Source: Stereocaulon alpinum (Eukaryota > Ascomycota > Lecanoromycetes > Lecanorales > Stereocaulaceae). Taken from it: a stretch of 64,000 bases of DNA. The position numbers were made by a program, and so were the translations under genes. The stretch covers positions 1-64,000 of the forward strand of contig JAEUBA010000094.1 in NCBI GenBank assembly GCA_018257865.1, given 5' to 3'. The notes beneath the pieces are model-generated. The model worked only from the letters and a program-made list of their open reading frames with translations, did no database searches and was not told the DNA's origin. This document shows, one piece after another, positions 46,316-57,198 of the stretch. Numbering within the stretch: position 1 is the stretch's first letter; every line of letters begins with the position of its first letter.

Positions 46316-47842
46316 ATGTCCGTAGGGCGCCACACTTATCAAGAGGACACAATTAGCAGATCCAGTGTCATATCAAATTGGCTTGACGGTCACCCTGACC
46401 TCCCTTACAGCTACGAGAGCGTCGTCACACCAGCCAAGATCACGCGTAAAAGGCAGCGCGTCGCCCACGAGCACAGCTTCTTTGCACAGGAGACTACGAA
46501 ACACAACAGCAAGCGTCGCAAGCTGGAGAACATTTCTGGCAACGCAATGCCTCCTGGTGCCATTCCAGATGAACGCGCACTACCTCCACCCAGTCAGAAG
46601 CCTCCACCTGTGAGAAGTTCCGCTCGTCAGGTCTCTGGGAATGCAAAACGATATAAAGATTCGGTTGTGGCTACAGCTGGCGGACAGTCGACAGCTATAG
46701 CTCCAACAACTCCGCGTCGATCCCGCCTACTCCTGTCCACCCCGGGCGATACACCGGAGTCACTCGATGAGGATCCCACACCAAGGGCGGGGGCATCGTT
46801 CCTAAGCAACATACCTATCCTGCAGCACGCGTGTTCCCCCGATCGCTCGTCTACACAGTCCTCTCACTCAGCATCCAGCTCAACACGTGCCCGTTCGGAC
46901 TCTCCAAGCAAGCTAGGTGATCTACAGCTATCGCACATAAGAGTCAAGATTGTCGAGGGAAACAAGATTCCAACCCACGGAGAGGCTCTCTGGCGTGATT
47001 TGAAACGTTTCAGTCGTGGGAACAAGGTTATACCGTGGTCTATGAGACACGAGGCGCTACTCGACTTTGACGTTGATGATGAGGATACCGATCGTTTCTT
47101 TGATCCTGCCACAAAAGGAGAGGGACAGAAGCTCGGGAATGATACGCTTAGCCACGAAGAATACTGGACGAGGGCGGTTGAGCTCCACTCGGCTGCACGG
47201 GAATGCCGCAACCAAAGCCTCTCAGAAGCTGCCTGGAACAGTGAGGTCCACTCGACACTCATACGTCTAGCCCTACGAGGCCAGTGGAGGTCGAAAGGGG
47301 TCTGGTATCGTGATGTGACGTCCGCGCGCATCCGGGACAAGTCTCTTTTACCCACCAATAAACAGTCGAAGATGGTAGATTACGTCTTGGTCATAGAGCC
47401 TGATGCTGAGTTGGAGCCTTGCATTCGAGAGCTGATGATCGCCAAATGCCTTTCGAGCGTCACTCATGCCGAATGCGAATACTTACGCTTCCTACTCATT
47501 GGTCTCAGTATCGAGACCAAGCGTGCCAGTATTGATGAAGACAAGGCGGAGATGCAAGTTGCCACGTGGATTCGAGCCCACTACGCGAAGCTGCAACAAT
47601 TGGCCCCAGCTGCAATACATATGCCAGTTCTTCCGCTTATCATAGCCCAAGGCCATAATTGGAACTTCATGCTTGCCGAAATGGCTGCTCCTGACAATGT
47701 TGTCATCCATCGAGAGTTGTTGTTGGGCGGGACGAACAGCATGTTGGGTATATATCAGCTCTTGGCAGCCCTGAGAAGACTAGCCAAGTGGATGTACGAG
47801 GATTACAAGCCATGGTTCATGACCGAGGTACTAGGGGCGTAG
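46316..47842 (+). CDS. PD-(D/E)XK nuclease-like protein, single exon
   Basis: 508 codons from the first in-frame ATG (46,316) to TAG. An in-frame GTG seven codons earlier was not used. The N-terminus has the family's VISNWLDG start, then about 180 residues of Ser/Pro/Arg-rich disorder with KRQR and KRRK basic clusters that could be nuclear signals. The core follows: SEAAWNSEVHSTLIRLAL, then KMVDYVLVIEP (Asp at 47,378-47,380), LSIETKR (Glu 47,513-47,515, Lys 47,519-47,521), QVATWIRAHY, and LPLIIAQGHNWNFMLAEMA. The Asp and the ExK residues are intact, so the nuclease fold looks preserved. It is divergent from the paralogue on the minus strand. The two are far enough apart in sequence to be an old duplication. 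Confidence 0.85.
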   Translation: MSVGRHTYQEDTISRSSVISNWLDGHPDLPYSYESVVTPAKITRKRQRVAHEHSFFAQETTKHNSKRRKLENISGNAMPPGAIPDERALPPPSQKPPPVRSSARQVSGNAKRYKDSVVATAGGQSTAIAPTTPRRSRLLLSTPGDTPESLDEDPTPRAGASFLSNIPILQHACSPDRSSTQSSHSASSSTRARSDSPSKLGDLQLSHIRVKIVEGNKIPTHGEALWRDLKRFSRGNKVIPWSMRHEALLDFDVDDEDTDRFFDPATKGEGQKLGNDTLSHEEYWTRAVELHSAARECRNQSLSEAAWNSEVHSTLIRLALRGQWRSKGVWYRDVTSARIRDKSLLPTNKQSKMVDYVLVIEPDAELEPCIRELMIAKCLSSVTHAECEYLRFLLIGLSIETKRASIDEDKAEMQVATWIRAHYAKLQQLAPAAIHMPVLPLIIAQGHNWNFMLAEMAAPDNVVIHRELLLGGTNSMLGIYQLLAALRRLAKWMYEDYKPWFMTEVLGA

Positions 47843-49272
47843 AGACATACCTTGACGTTCAATGAGCTTCTCCGCCTTTCCATACTCGGCCATATGCCGC
47901 CTTCCCATCCCTCTACACAAGCACAGTCAAGCAAACTGTGGGATCAACACCAAATGCTGAGAACCAAGGATAATGTCCCATCAGCAAGCCTACGATACCT
48001 ATTGAGAGATCTTACTTTACCTTGTGATAGCGATCAAAGGACAAACGACCGTCTGGTATATGGAAACGACTTATTTCTAAGAAGTATATCTTGGTGGCTG
48101 AGACTTCCTCCATATTGGGTAAGCGCTATTGGCCTGATGAGATAGATTATGAGGTGTCATACCGGATCATAAATCTGCTCACAGGGAAAGTCCTTCGCGT
48201 TTCGTTCCAGCTTGCTCACATACTTTTTCGATTCTCTCCACTGTGAAACGGCGTCCCTTACGCAATCGCTTACACAGGGAAGCCTGCTTATAGGAAGGCG
48301 GTCCTGATTGATTTCCGCACAGCTACTCCGTCTGTCATCTCAGCCAACATTACCACGTACTCGCTGAAACCCGCTGTCAAGCTCATTCCGTAAAGTTAAA
48401 CCTTGTCATCATCTGTGGGCAAACCGGAGTCGCGATGGTCATCGCGATGTAGATAGAGCACGCCCGAATACCTTGGGGCGTCAACTATTCGCGCTAGATA
48501 GACTGTTTAGGTAGGTTACTACTTTGGGAATTACAGTAATAATTACGTATATTCTCATTGAATCGTTCCTGTTACGGTTCTAGCACTCAAGCACTGAGCC
48601 CTGATTGTTCATCAGGGCTTGGCACTCATACATGACTGTGACCTTCCACCAACTCCATATTATCCTCATAGCTGATATTCTAACACCTCGGATTCTATTA
48701 GTACCAGTCAGCTCTCAGTCTGTTCCCTAACTCTACAACTATTCGTTCGCGCCCCTAGCGTATTGCTAGTCCTAGTCTTGGCAGTCCTGACATGGTACTA
48801 ATCTCCGTATGCGCAGCTGTACCGCTTCAGCCCCATCGTGATTTTCACTCCCGCCAGTACAGAATACACAGTAAAGATCTGTCTTATAGGAAGATATTAT
48901 CCATTCATGTTCTTCGTAAAGTGCGGAGATTCATGTGGCGAGGGACAGCGCAGATCTTCTGTTTGCCAGACTGCCAGCAACCACCACACGAGGCTATTCG
49001 CCACTACCTTGCTTGGAGAACGCATCTCACAGAGTCGTTATGACAGGGCTGGTACTCCATGTCAGACGAGGATGAGTGGGGATTGTGTGCCGCAACGGCG
49101 GATCCCAGATGCTCAGCCTACCTGAAAGGTGGGCTCGACAGCCCACGAGCTACTCAACCCTAAGGCGTCCACTGATTTCCTGCAAGGAGGTGGCGGTGGC
49201 TTATATGGGAGCTGAGTGTCGCCTCTGCTACTTAACAATGTTCTTCCACACCCTCTTTTCGTAAAGCTAATC
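47843..49272. other. Gene-poor intergenic region
   Basis: 1.4 kb between the nuclease-like gene and the kelch gene. A protein-like relic on the minus strand (48,157-48,330) is the only coding signal. Other open frames here have no support. Confidence 0.45.
48157..48330 (-). pseudogene. Short coding relic, unknown family
   Basis: A minus-strand frame of about 55 codons reads EINQDRLPISRLPCVSDC, then VRDAVSQWRESKKYVSKLER, then KDFPCEQIYDPV and a stop. Its composition is convincingly coding (amphipathic helices, paired Cys), but no start is present and upstream stops close the frame. It could be the last exon of an undetected gene or a leftover of a lost one. Confidence 0.3.
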
Positions 49273-51357
49273 ATGCTTGCTACCGCGTTCTTCTATCTAT
49301 CTGCGCTTGCTAAAACCGTCACCTGCGTTTGGCCGTTCGATACGAGTTTTGCGTATTGGGCTTGGCAAAGTGGTGAGTAGCCCTAGATGATCAGTAAGTG
49401 GTACTTGGATTGAAGGGCACCTGACACTTGCAGCTGTTGTTGTGGACCAATGGCTCTACATCGAAGGAGGTGAATACCATACGCTCGAGGGTAACGGTGC
49501 TGCTACGAATCTCATTAAACGTAAGCATCTGCTGAGCACAAGGCTATTGTGCGGCCGGTCACTTATACGACGAGTGCGCCCTCTCAGTCGCCGCTACACT
49601 TTCGGTCGACTTGTCGCAGCCATGGACGGTTGACTCGGTCAGCGTTCGCAACAACAGCAACAGGCCTTCAGTGATGTCTTTAGTCCGACGACCACAACTG
49701 TGGTATGACCCATTGACCAATCTTGTGATGGGAAGAGGAGGATTCGCATATGATGGGTCTGCTGCCGATAATCTCTGGACGTTCCCCCCAGACGGTCAAG
49801 GAGGTGTGGTTTGGTCGTTGAATCGAACCGCGTCTCGAAATGCGGCACAGCTAACTCCGTCATTTGGAGGGGCGTTCACAGCTACTGCCACGTCTTGTTA
49901 CAGCCTTGGCGGCGCCGTGATGACTTTTATCAATGACAGTGTCTTCGGTTTCGCCCTCGAAGGCCTTACGATATACGATTTCACAACTGATACCTGGAAG
50001 AGTTTCGCATCTTTCGGATGGTCGCAGAGCGGGTATGCCGTACAATCACAGGCAGCTTTTATGCCAAACTTTGGCCAGGAAGGTCTAGTTGTTTTTGTTG
50101 GGGGAGATGCGCCGCCAAACCAGACGTATCAGTACCAAACAGGCGCCGCATTGGTCGAGTTCTCCGATGTCACGGTCTATGATCCCGCTAGCGATACCTG
50201 GTATCACCAGGCCGCGAGCGGTTCGGTGCCACCTCCGCGCTCGGAATTCTGTGCCGTTGGCTCGGCATCCAAAGATAATGGCTCCTATGAGTTGTAAGTC
50301 CTTACGTTTGACTCCTGGTAGTGCAGGGTTTGCTAACGTTTCCCCTAGATATGTCTTCGGCGGCTCTACCAATCTCACATTCGACGGCTTTCACCGCGAC
50401 GACGCGGGATATTTGGATGTGTCTATCTTGTCGATGCCATCATTTGTATGGTTCAAAGCAGGGACCACCACTCAAGTACGCCGGGCCAACCACTTCTGCC
50501 AGATCATTGGAGCGGGTCAGATGCTCGTAATCGGAGGTCGCGATCCTTCGCGAATGCACCCTGAAGGCTTCTTGGATGGCGTTGATCCTTGGACTCGAGG
50601 CATGAATATATTTGATATGAATAGCCTCAACTGGACTGGTGCTTACATTCCTGGTATCATTTATGACCGACCGCCCGTGATCCAGCAATACTACACGAAC
50701 CAGTACGTTGGTATATACACCCCTTCAAAGTTAGTTCCTATACATGCTGGCTAAGGGAGGAATAGTGCCAACGAAACGAAGTGGAGCAACACATCTCTCG
50801 CAGCTTTATTCAGTAAGCGAGAAAGGCTTTGACTTTTGACACTCAGTTCTTATTGACAAGCGCCAGGCCTAAAGCCGTCCACGACTTCAGCAATAAAAGG
50901 GCCGTTCATAACTTCCGCAATAAAGGGAACATCTTCTGATTCGTCTCCCTCGCGGACACCCACTCCGCAGCCGAACCACGCAGGCGCAATCGCCGGCGGC
51001 GCCGTCGGTGGACTTGCCGGAATATTTCTTGTTCTGGCCTCTGCATTTTACCTCGTCCGCCGCCGCCAAAGTTCAGCCTCTGAACCCGGTATGTCCTCGC
51101 ACGGAATACTTCAAACGCAGAGATATGAGATGCCCTCGCACGGAATGCTTCTGACGCAGAGATCTGAGATGGAGTCTCTCCCTGTTGAGATGGAGTCTCT
51201 GCCTGTTGAGATGGAGTCTCTACCTGTTGAGATGGAGTCTCTACCTGTTGAGATGGAGTCTCTGCCTGCTGAGATGGAGTCTCTGCCTGTTGAGCTGTCG
51301 GGAGCGGACAAACTACACCAAAACCCACCAGAGTATCCAGGACTACCTAAGACTTGA
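49273..51357 (+). CDS. Kelch-repeat membrane protein with heptapeptide-repeat tail
   Basis: Proposed exons: 49,273-49,372, 49,434-49,520, 49,588-50,293, 50,349-50,710 and 50,891-51,357, joined to 573 residues with consistent phases. The first three introns have clear GTGAGT, GTAAGC and GTAAGT donors. The last (180 bp, GTATAT...CAG) is my inference, needed to reach the membrane anchor. The protein starts with a signal peptide (MLATAFFYLSALAKTVTC). A kelch beta-propeller follows, with blades such as LWYDPLTNLVMGRGGFAYDG, VTVYDPASDTWYHQ, YVFGGSTNLTFDG and LVIGGRDPS. A single membrane helix (AGAIAGGAVGGLAGIFLVLA) is followed by RRRQ and a cytoplasmic tail. The tail contains six copies of MESLPVE (51,166-51,291). 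This is the layout of fungal surface kelch proteins of unknown ligand. Confidence 0.8.
51166..51291 (+). repeat. Six 21-bp tandem repeats in the kelch-protein tail
   Basis: The unit gagatggagtctctgcctgt plus one base is repeated six times without gaps, encoding (E)MESLPVE. Differences are single bases. It has no stop in several frames on both strands, so antisense open frames here are artefacts. Confidence 0.92.
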
Positions 51358-52370
51358 AATCGAGAATCAAGTTAGAGAATGGGATGGAAAGTGGGGCCGA
51401 AGAGAGAAGATCTAGTATACTAATTCAGGGAACAACAACTTCCATTCAATCACTTAGTAGAATAGTGCCTCTAAACCTAGTATATTTCAAGTTTACAACA
51501 CTAAGCTAGTATCGATTCTGCTATATAAGTTCTTCAACGGTAGCTATTATTCTCTGATCTATCAAAGACTTGATAGATTTCGCTATCGTCGCCTAGGTCA
51601 CTACTGAAATGCGGTTATCTCATTCTCTTACCTTCCGAATGAATTGCCTCAGTTTACATCAGGAAGATAATAATACCGGAAGAATGTTAACGTCCCAGCA
51701 GTTATTATTATACTTACAAGGTCATTTGATAAAGCTACATAACGGGCCGGTATAGTAGTACGACAGCACGTTGCCGTAATAGCCGGCGCTTAGGGAACGT
51801 TGACCATAATCTGAGATAAGTAAATACAGATACGTCTACCTGCCACCTCGTCCTTTTATAACTTCAACGTCACGAAACACTACGCGGATCTCAAAACCTT
51901 TCAGCAAATTGCCCACAGGTCAGATAGAACTATCGGTAGTCCGCCAGCTCTAGCATGCTTCCCTACGCCATCAACTCCTTCGGGTACATACATGTTTGCT
52001 ACCCAAAGAGTTAGGATACGGCCAAGGTAAGGAGTTATTCCAGCCCTTTACTATAGACGTCACGGCCTCGTGCTGAACTGTCCGTATACCTGCCTATCCG
52101 AACGATTAATCTCTAGTAGAGAGTTTTCTGCTCCCCAAGGGGCTATCCTACCTCTTTGGCAACCGTTTCGGTAACGTTGATGAGCCCCGCTGTCGCAATT
52201 CCGTCATGCTCTTCGTTTCTCCGCCAGGAAAACTCCCTGTGTCATTAAGCCTTCACTGCATATCATCTCTGAATTTTCATTAGTCCGAGCTCTGAACCTT
52301 CCACCTCTCAAGAATCTTCATCAAGGCAAACCCCATATACAGAAACATTCAAGCCTCCATCAAGTGCCTC
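51358..52370. other. Intergenic region
   Basis: 1.0 kb with no recognised gene or repeat. It carries the 3' end of the kelch gene and the promoter of the SAM-like gene. Its left half is moderately AT-rich. Confidence 0.45.
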
Positions 52371-54074
52371 ATGTCGTCCTCCAGTAGCATGGAGATCGAT
52401 GATCACATTGATAATGCTGATGACGAGGGTTTCACCTCTTCACTTGGATCGAACACTCAGACCCCTACGAGCCTAAGAGACGAAGAATATGAGCCAGATA
52501 CTCGCCTGTACGACGAAGATGATGATCGAAATCATGCATCACCATCGAAATCGCCTTTCGACTATCACTCTAGCACGACTTCTTTTGATGGCCGTCCTAC
52601 ATCGCATCCAATGCATACGCCTCCGAGTCAGACGTTCCCGCCATTATCTCTGCGTCTTGCTGGAGGAGACTCTGTTCCGCAGGCAACCTCTTACACTTTC
52701 GGGCGTACTGATTCTCCAGCTGATGTAGATCTAAGCCCATTGTCGAAAGTCCCCCCAAACTATGGACTTACAGCTCGAGGCGGGTTCGATATCAGCGAGT
52801 TTTCAATCTTCAGGCAAGAGCACGCTGGAGTTGATCTAAAAAACACCACGGGTCAATATGCTCGAGACAGGATTCCAAGCTTGATTAAAGAAGTTGCTCC
52901 CGCTTATACTTCGTCCCCGGGTACAATTGTACGAAGCTCGATACCGGAGCATACTGTGTGTCACGACAGATCCTTTCTGCAACACCCTTTTGCAATTGCG
53001 TCGACTGTCTCTGCTTCAAGCTTGACGCGCTATGCTGAAATTACACCCTCAAACTCAACCGAAGAGCCCGCAGGCGCCGAAACCTCATCCTTCCCCAATG
53101 CCAGTATGGTTCCAAACTCACTGCAAAAAAACTTCAGCGCTAGACCTTTGACCTTGCTACAACACTGTCCTGAAGCTCCGATCCAGAACCTAGGAGAAAC
53201 ACACGCTAGCGATGAGGCTTCGCGCGTGTGGTATCAGCATCTTGGTGCTACCGGCCACAAGCTTACACCAGACCAAGCTGGTATAGACTATCTACCACTT
53301 ATACCGCAACAGCACACCAATACAGCTCCAACATCAATGCCACAGCAATTTAGTAAACCCTCGCGTAAACGAGCTTTCTCGCCAACGATAACCGTCTCCC
53401 ATCGACCAGGTATCTCGCCATTGAAGGAGACTAACAAACGTCAGCGCCGCTCTATGGTGTCAAGCACATCTCGAGCGTCGTTGACAACCCTCCACCCCAG
53501 GCCCAATCCAATGGCACTTGCAATCTTTTCCATAGACCCCTACCGCTGGACCGAATACGATGTAGTCTTCGCCCTTACCAATCCAGAGAGCATCGACCTC
53601 CAGCTAGCCGGTACCCGTCTCGCACTCCCTTCTCAGTTCCAGCTGGCTCAAATCTTGACGTCTCATCAAATCGACGGGCCTAAGCTCCTCCTGTCTCTCG
53701 ACGAGCTCGCCATGCATAACCTCAGCATCACGCTTATTGATCATCAACAAGCCCTCGCACGCCTTATCACCCATTTCCGCCGCCGCTCCGCAGGCTACCA
53801 AGCCTGGCGTTACGAACAACATCAGCAGCAGCAAACCAGGCGCACAAGCAGCACTTTATCTGGCACTCCCTCAGCCGTCAACATTGACGCACAAATGCCC
53901 GCCATTTTGGCTAATCTTGGACAATATCCCCTGCGCGAGAGTGAGGAGCGTTTGTTTCATTTCCCGAGCGGGTGTGTCAATGCGACGAAAGGGATGGATG
54001 GGAAGGTCTTGCTTGCATATAGGCACAGCCTTGGGACAGGGGAAGCAGGGCCATTTGTTATGCATTGTTACTGA
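52371..54074 (+). CDS. Disordered protein with a C-terminal SAM-like domain
   Basis: A single exon of 567 residues. It starts at the ATG after a pyrimidine-rich leader. Residues 1 to about 380 are Ser/Thr/Pro-rich and acidic at first (SSSSSMEIDD), with basic clusters SRKRAFSP and KRQRRS near 330-360 that look like nuclear signals. Residues about 388-475 resemble a sterile alpha motif: YRWTEYDVVFALTNPES, then IDGPKLLLSLDELAMHNL, then LIDHQQALARLITHFRRR, with the expected W..DV...L, iDG..LL.L and LgI..h...i..I pattern. SAM domains mediate protein-protein contacts. No catalytic domain is present. A nuclear scaffold or regulator is an inference. Confidence 0.7.
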   Translation: MSSSSSMEIDDHIDNADDEGFTSSLGSNTQTPTSLRDEEYEPDTRLYDEDDDRNHASPSKSPFDYHSSTTSFDGRPTSHPMHTPPSQTFPPLSLRLAGGDSVPQATSYTFGRTDSPADVDLSPLSKVPPNYGLTARGGFDISEFSIFRQEHAGVDLKNTTGQYARDRIPSLIKEVAPAYTSSPGTIVRSSIPEHTVCHDRSFLQHPFAIASTVSASSLTRYAEITPSNSTEEPAGAETSSFPNASMVPNSLQKNFSARPLTLLQHCPEAPIQNLGETHASDEASRVWYQHLGATGHKLTPDQAGIDYLPLIPQQHTNTAPTSMPQQFSKPSRKRAFSPTITVSHRPGISPLKETNKRQRRSMVSSTSRASLTTLHPRPNPMALAIFSIDPYRWTEYDVVFALTNPESIDLQLAGTRLALPSQFQLAQILTSHQIDGPKLLLSLDELAMHNLSITLIDHQQALARLITHFRRRSAGYQAWRYEQHQQQQTRRTSSTLSGTPSAVNIDAQMPAILANLGQYPLRESEERLFHFPSGCVNATKGMDGKVLLAYRHSLGTGEAGPFVMHCY

Positions 54075-54513
54075 TGTCTGCGCTACCTTCCTGTCACTGT
54101 TTCTTCCCTCTTGCATGCTAGAGACCACTGTTCACGGTTCCATTTTCCCACAGAATCTTGAACAAAGTCACGATCACACGTGATTCAAGCAAGCAAGTCT
54201 AGAATCTCCTAGAACGTACCGTAGAAAAGCTATCGTTAGCAGTAAAGCTCTTCCGTAAACCCAAAGAGGTATCCTTCGCGATTGCTAGCACAATTGACTA
54301 AACGTATATTAACCAAACATATCGAAGCTTACTCTAACCACAAAGATCAAAGCTCGTTCACTAGTAATATAAGCCTCTTAGAAGGTATTATAGGGTAGAA
54401 GGTATGTATTTCCGGTATAACAAAGGGAAGAAATGAAACGCGCAGCTTGAAGAAATCGCGCGTTTAGTGCTACCTATTAGACCTGAATAAAAAGAGTCTG
54501 ATACATGTATGAG

Positions 54514-54555
54514 AATCACGCGTGATTGGTACATATACGAAAATCACGCGTGATT
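54514..54555. repeat. Two copies of a 14-bp palindrome, 28-bp spacing
   Basis: AATCACGCGTGATT at 54,514-54,527 and again at 54,542-54,555, followed each time by ggt. The core ATCACGCGTGAT recurs at 59,922-59,933, and a one-base variant (atcacacgtgat) lies at 54,173-54,184. ACGCGT is the MluI cell-cycle box core, but terminal repeats of a lost MITE are an equal explanation. Confidence 0.7.
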
Positions 54556-55091
54556 GGTTTCGGAATAGGATTCCACATATAACCGCTGAGGCCATCAGTA
54601 GAGATGGTAGGAGAAAGAGAGACTGGAGATACTGGTGGAGGTTGAAATTCTTGGTGTTTCTAGGAGATCTGCACAGCGGAACTTTGTAAAGTATAGAGAC
54701 GCTAAGCTGTATCGGCAGATCTTCCTAACCCTAATTGTTAGATCGTGGCAAGCTTTAGCCTTTATGAGGCTTTAGAGTCTAAATCTTAACCTTAACCTAA
54801 TCCTCTCTCGTCATAGTCTCCGCGTGTTTACCATGCTCTCATGCCATGTGAATATACGACAATACCACAGGTTCATTAACAAGGGCATCCAGTTCAAACA
54901 CCTGAATGCCCAATATACGCTGCATACAAACTATTAACGTGAGGAACCCATTCAACTCTACGTAGCTTTTCTGTATCAATTGCTCTAGACAGCTACTGAC
55001 ACAAGGGTTACCAGATCAAGGACACACACGAAGCTAATCACTACATCTATCTTCTCACTCTTCTACGCTCCCACAAAACACCCTCTCCTGA

Positions 55092-55129
55092 TACCGGTCG
55101 CCGTATCTGCTACCGGTCGCCGTATCTGC
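55092..55129. repeat. 19-bp tandem duplication
   Basis: taccggtcgccgtatctgc occurs twice back to back, with no changes. Confidence 0.9.
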
Positions 55130-55807
55130 TTAATACCTCCAGTATCTAGTGTATCCTCCTGTACACTCTCCACCTCTACCATACCTTTCACAGCCCAAGG
55201 CTACCAGGGACCTACTATCCACCTTCCTAATGGCATCTCCATCATTCCTGGTTCGGAGTTCACTCGAGACAATCATTAGCAATACCACAATACCCACAAC
55301 ATAGCTTTCACCCAACCTGCTTGACGCCAGCACTTATCATGGCATCCTATATACTGGAATACCAAACCGCCTATATACACACCACGAATGTCTCGGGACC
55401 TTAGAAAAGAGCATATATCAACCCCCAGAGCTCATTGCCTCTCGTTATATTTCATTGTCTATGAATGCGTAAGCATCTGCCGCCAGGAAGAAGGAGACTA
55501 AGAGAGTTGACGGTGAGGACTACATCGCAAAAGACTTCGACAGATGTTTCTACTTGTTGGCTTCCATCCAAATTCGACTTGCCCCCCCTATAACAAACTG
55601 CAAGTCGGCTGTGAGCTTCGTCATCTACACAGGTTCATAGCGACGCCTTCGAACACTTCCTTACACCCACCCTTATCCAGCCCTGCAGCTAGAGCGAACG
55701 TATATCTCACTCTTCTAATACCTCTACAGTCGCTGACTATCTCTTCAATCTATAGAACCCCTCTCTAAGTTCCTCTGCCCTGGCAATCATTTGACGGGAC
55801 TTTTCCT

Positions 55808-56092
55808 ATGAGTGCCCCGCCTTGTAAAAGAGTAATGTCGGCTCCGCAGTCTTCGAGCGTCCCACTAAACCTTTACCGAGCTCACTGCTCCCATCTCATA
55901 TGGAGGCGCCGCTCCTTCCTCCCTGCTGCAATCGTCCGAAACCTCCTACACCTCCTACAACCCGAAACACGGGAGCCCGCTGGTCCAGAAGTCCTCATCT
56001 AGGCGCGACTAGGATTCCTAGATATACCACGATGGCATGACACAAGGGAGACCGAACACTCGATAACAATTTGCAAGGGAGGCCCTTGGGTG
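55808..56092 (+). pseudogene. Possible broken small gene
   Basis: An ATG frame of 64 codons ends at TAG (56,000-56,002) and continues in the same frame for 30 more codons (RLGFLDIPRWHDTRETEHSI). The TAG could be a RIP-type change of CAG. The composition is protein-like but no family is recognised. A chance frame is possible. Confidence 0.22.
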
Positions 56093-56782
56093 CTTTAAAG
56101 ATCCAGACGACAAGGTGGCGTCGGACACAACACATGCTCGTCTCATTAGAGGGTATCGGCGGGAGGGGTGGGAAGCAGAACAGTGGGGAAAGCGAAGTAG
56201 ATAGCGGAGAAAAAGGCGGAGGTCCTCCGCAGCTATCAGGGCCCCACCCTGACGCTCGAGCACACGTAACAAAAGACAACCTGAATGCAAGATGCGAACG
56301 TAAGCACAGCCTGAGAAAAGCAATGTTATCGATTTTTTGCCAATGTGATCCCCATAGCCAAGCGCACTCAACCTTGCATTCCTGGCCAACTTCCAAGCAG
56401 ACGTCGATGCAGTCATCTGAACACTGCGTACGATAGAGGGCAATTACGAGAGACAGCTGCACCCTTCGTCACATACTCATATGAATCTCCCCAATCCCTC
56501 CAACCTGTGATACATCCTGAACCCAATCTGGCTTCGTTGTTACGGCTACGCGCAGCTACCCCACGAGGAACCCTGCTTTACGTTCCCGCTCTTCGAGATA
56601 AACTTACATTGCAAGAGGGTATCCTTATACAATGGTTAAAAAAGTTCGGGGCCGAGCTTGTTCCTAAGGAAAACATGATGAGTTTTGTTCCGTTATTTGT
56701 GCCGTTTTGACAATGTCATGTCAAGCGTATAGGGGAGTAAAGTCTAGTGTGAATACGGTCTTATATATGTCTTCGAAATGAT

Positions 56783-56882
56783 GCATGTTCGAAAGCCTGC
56801 ATGTCAGGTCGAAATCCTACATGATCGGAATCACACATGATCGGAATCGTGCATGATCGAAATTGTGCATGGTCGAAATCCT
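56783..56882. repeat. 16-bp minisatellite
   Basis: Units such as acatgatcggaatcac, acatgatcggaatcgt, gcatgatcgaaattgt and gcatggtcgaaatcct are head to tail at 56,819-56,882. Two degenerate units (16 and 20 bp) lie upstream. It sits about 300 bp upstream of the gene at 57,199. Confidence 0.85.
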
Positions 56883-57198
56883 GCATTAACAACCCTTGCA
56901 TCATAGGCTGAAGACCTGTCCACGATTTTGAGTCTCGCATGAACCAGACGTATGTCTTCAAGTACTTCATCCCAGTACTGGCAGAGCTGGATGGGGCCGG
57001 TGTTGGAGCTGTAAGACATGACTGCCGTCCACTGAATCAGACCGTCCAAGCTCCCTCAACTATCCCACGCGAAGAATCCCAAGCATATCGTTAAAGCATT
57101 GTTTCAATCAATCTAAGATCCGGCCCTTCAGAACATTGCGGCCCTCCGACACGATCATCCATAGATCCTCAAGACATCTTAGCCTTTCCGTATACTAG

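Larger units (their letters stand above)
54075..57198. other. 3.1-kb gene-poor region with small repeats
   Basis: It contains the ATCACGCGTGAT palindromes (54,514 and 54,542), a 19-bp tandem duplication (55,092-55,129), a broken ORF (55,808-56,092), a 76-codon C-terminal-like stretch ending at 56,710, and a 16-bp minisatellite (56,783-56,882). Overlapping open frames on both strands at 56,000-56,450 have no family support. Confidence 0.5.

Noticed and set aside
48792..49264. Three overlapping plus-strand frames before the kelch gene
   Set aside because: No family features. More likely promoter and leader sequence of the kelch gene.
50906..51328. Minus-strand frame with repeated ETPSQQ-type units
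   Set aside because: It is the antisense of the 21-bp repeat in the kelch tail, which is stop-free in several frames.
55995..56462. Overlapping 120-155 codon frames on both strands
   Set aside because: Mutually exclusive, no recognised domains, no plausible splice links, and skewed composition.
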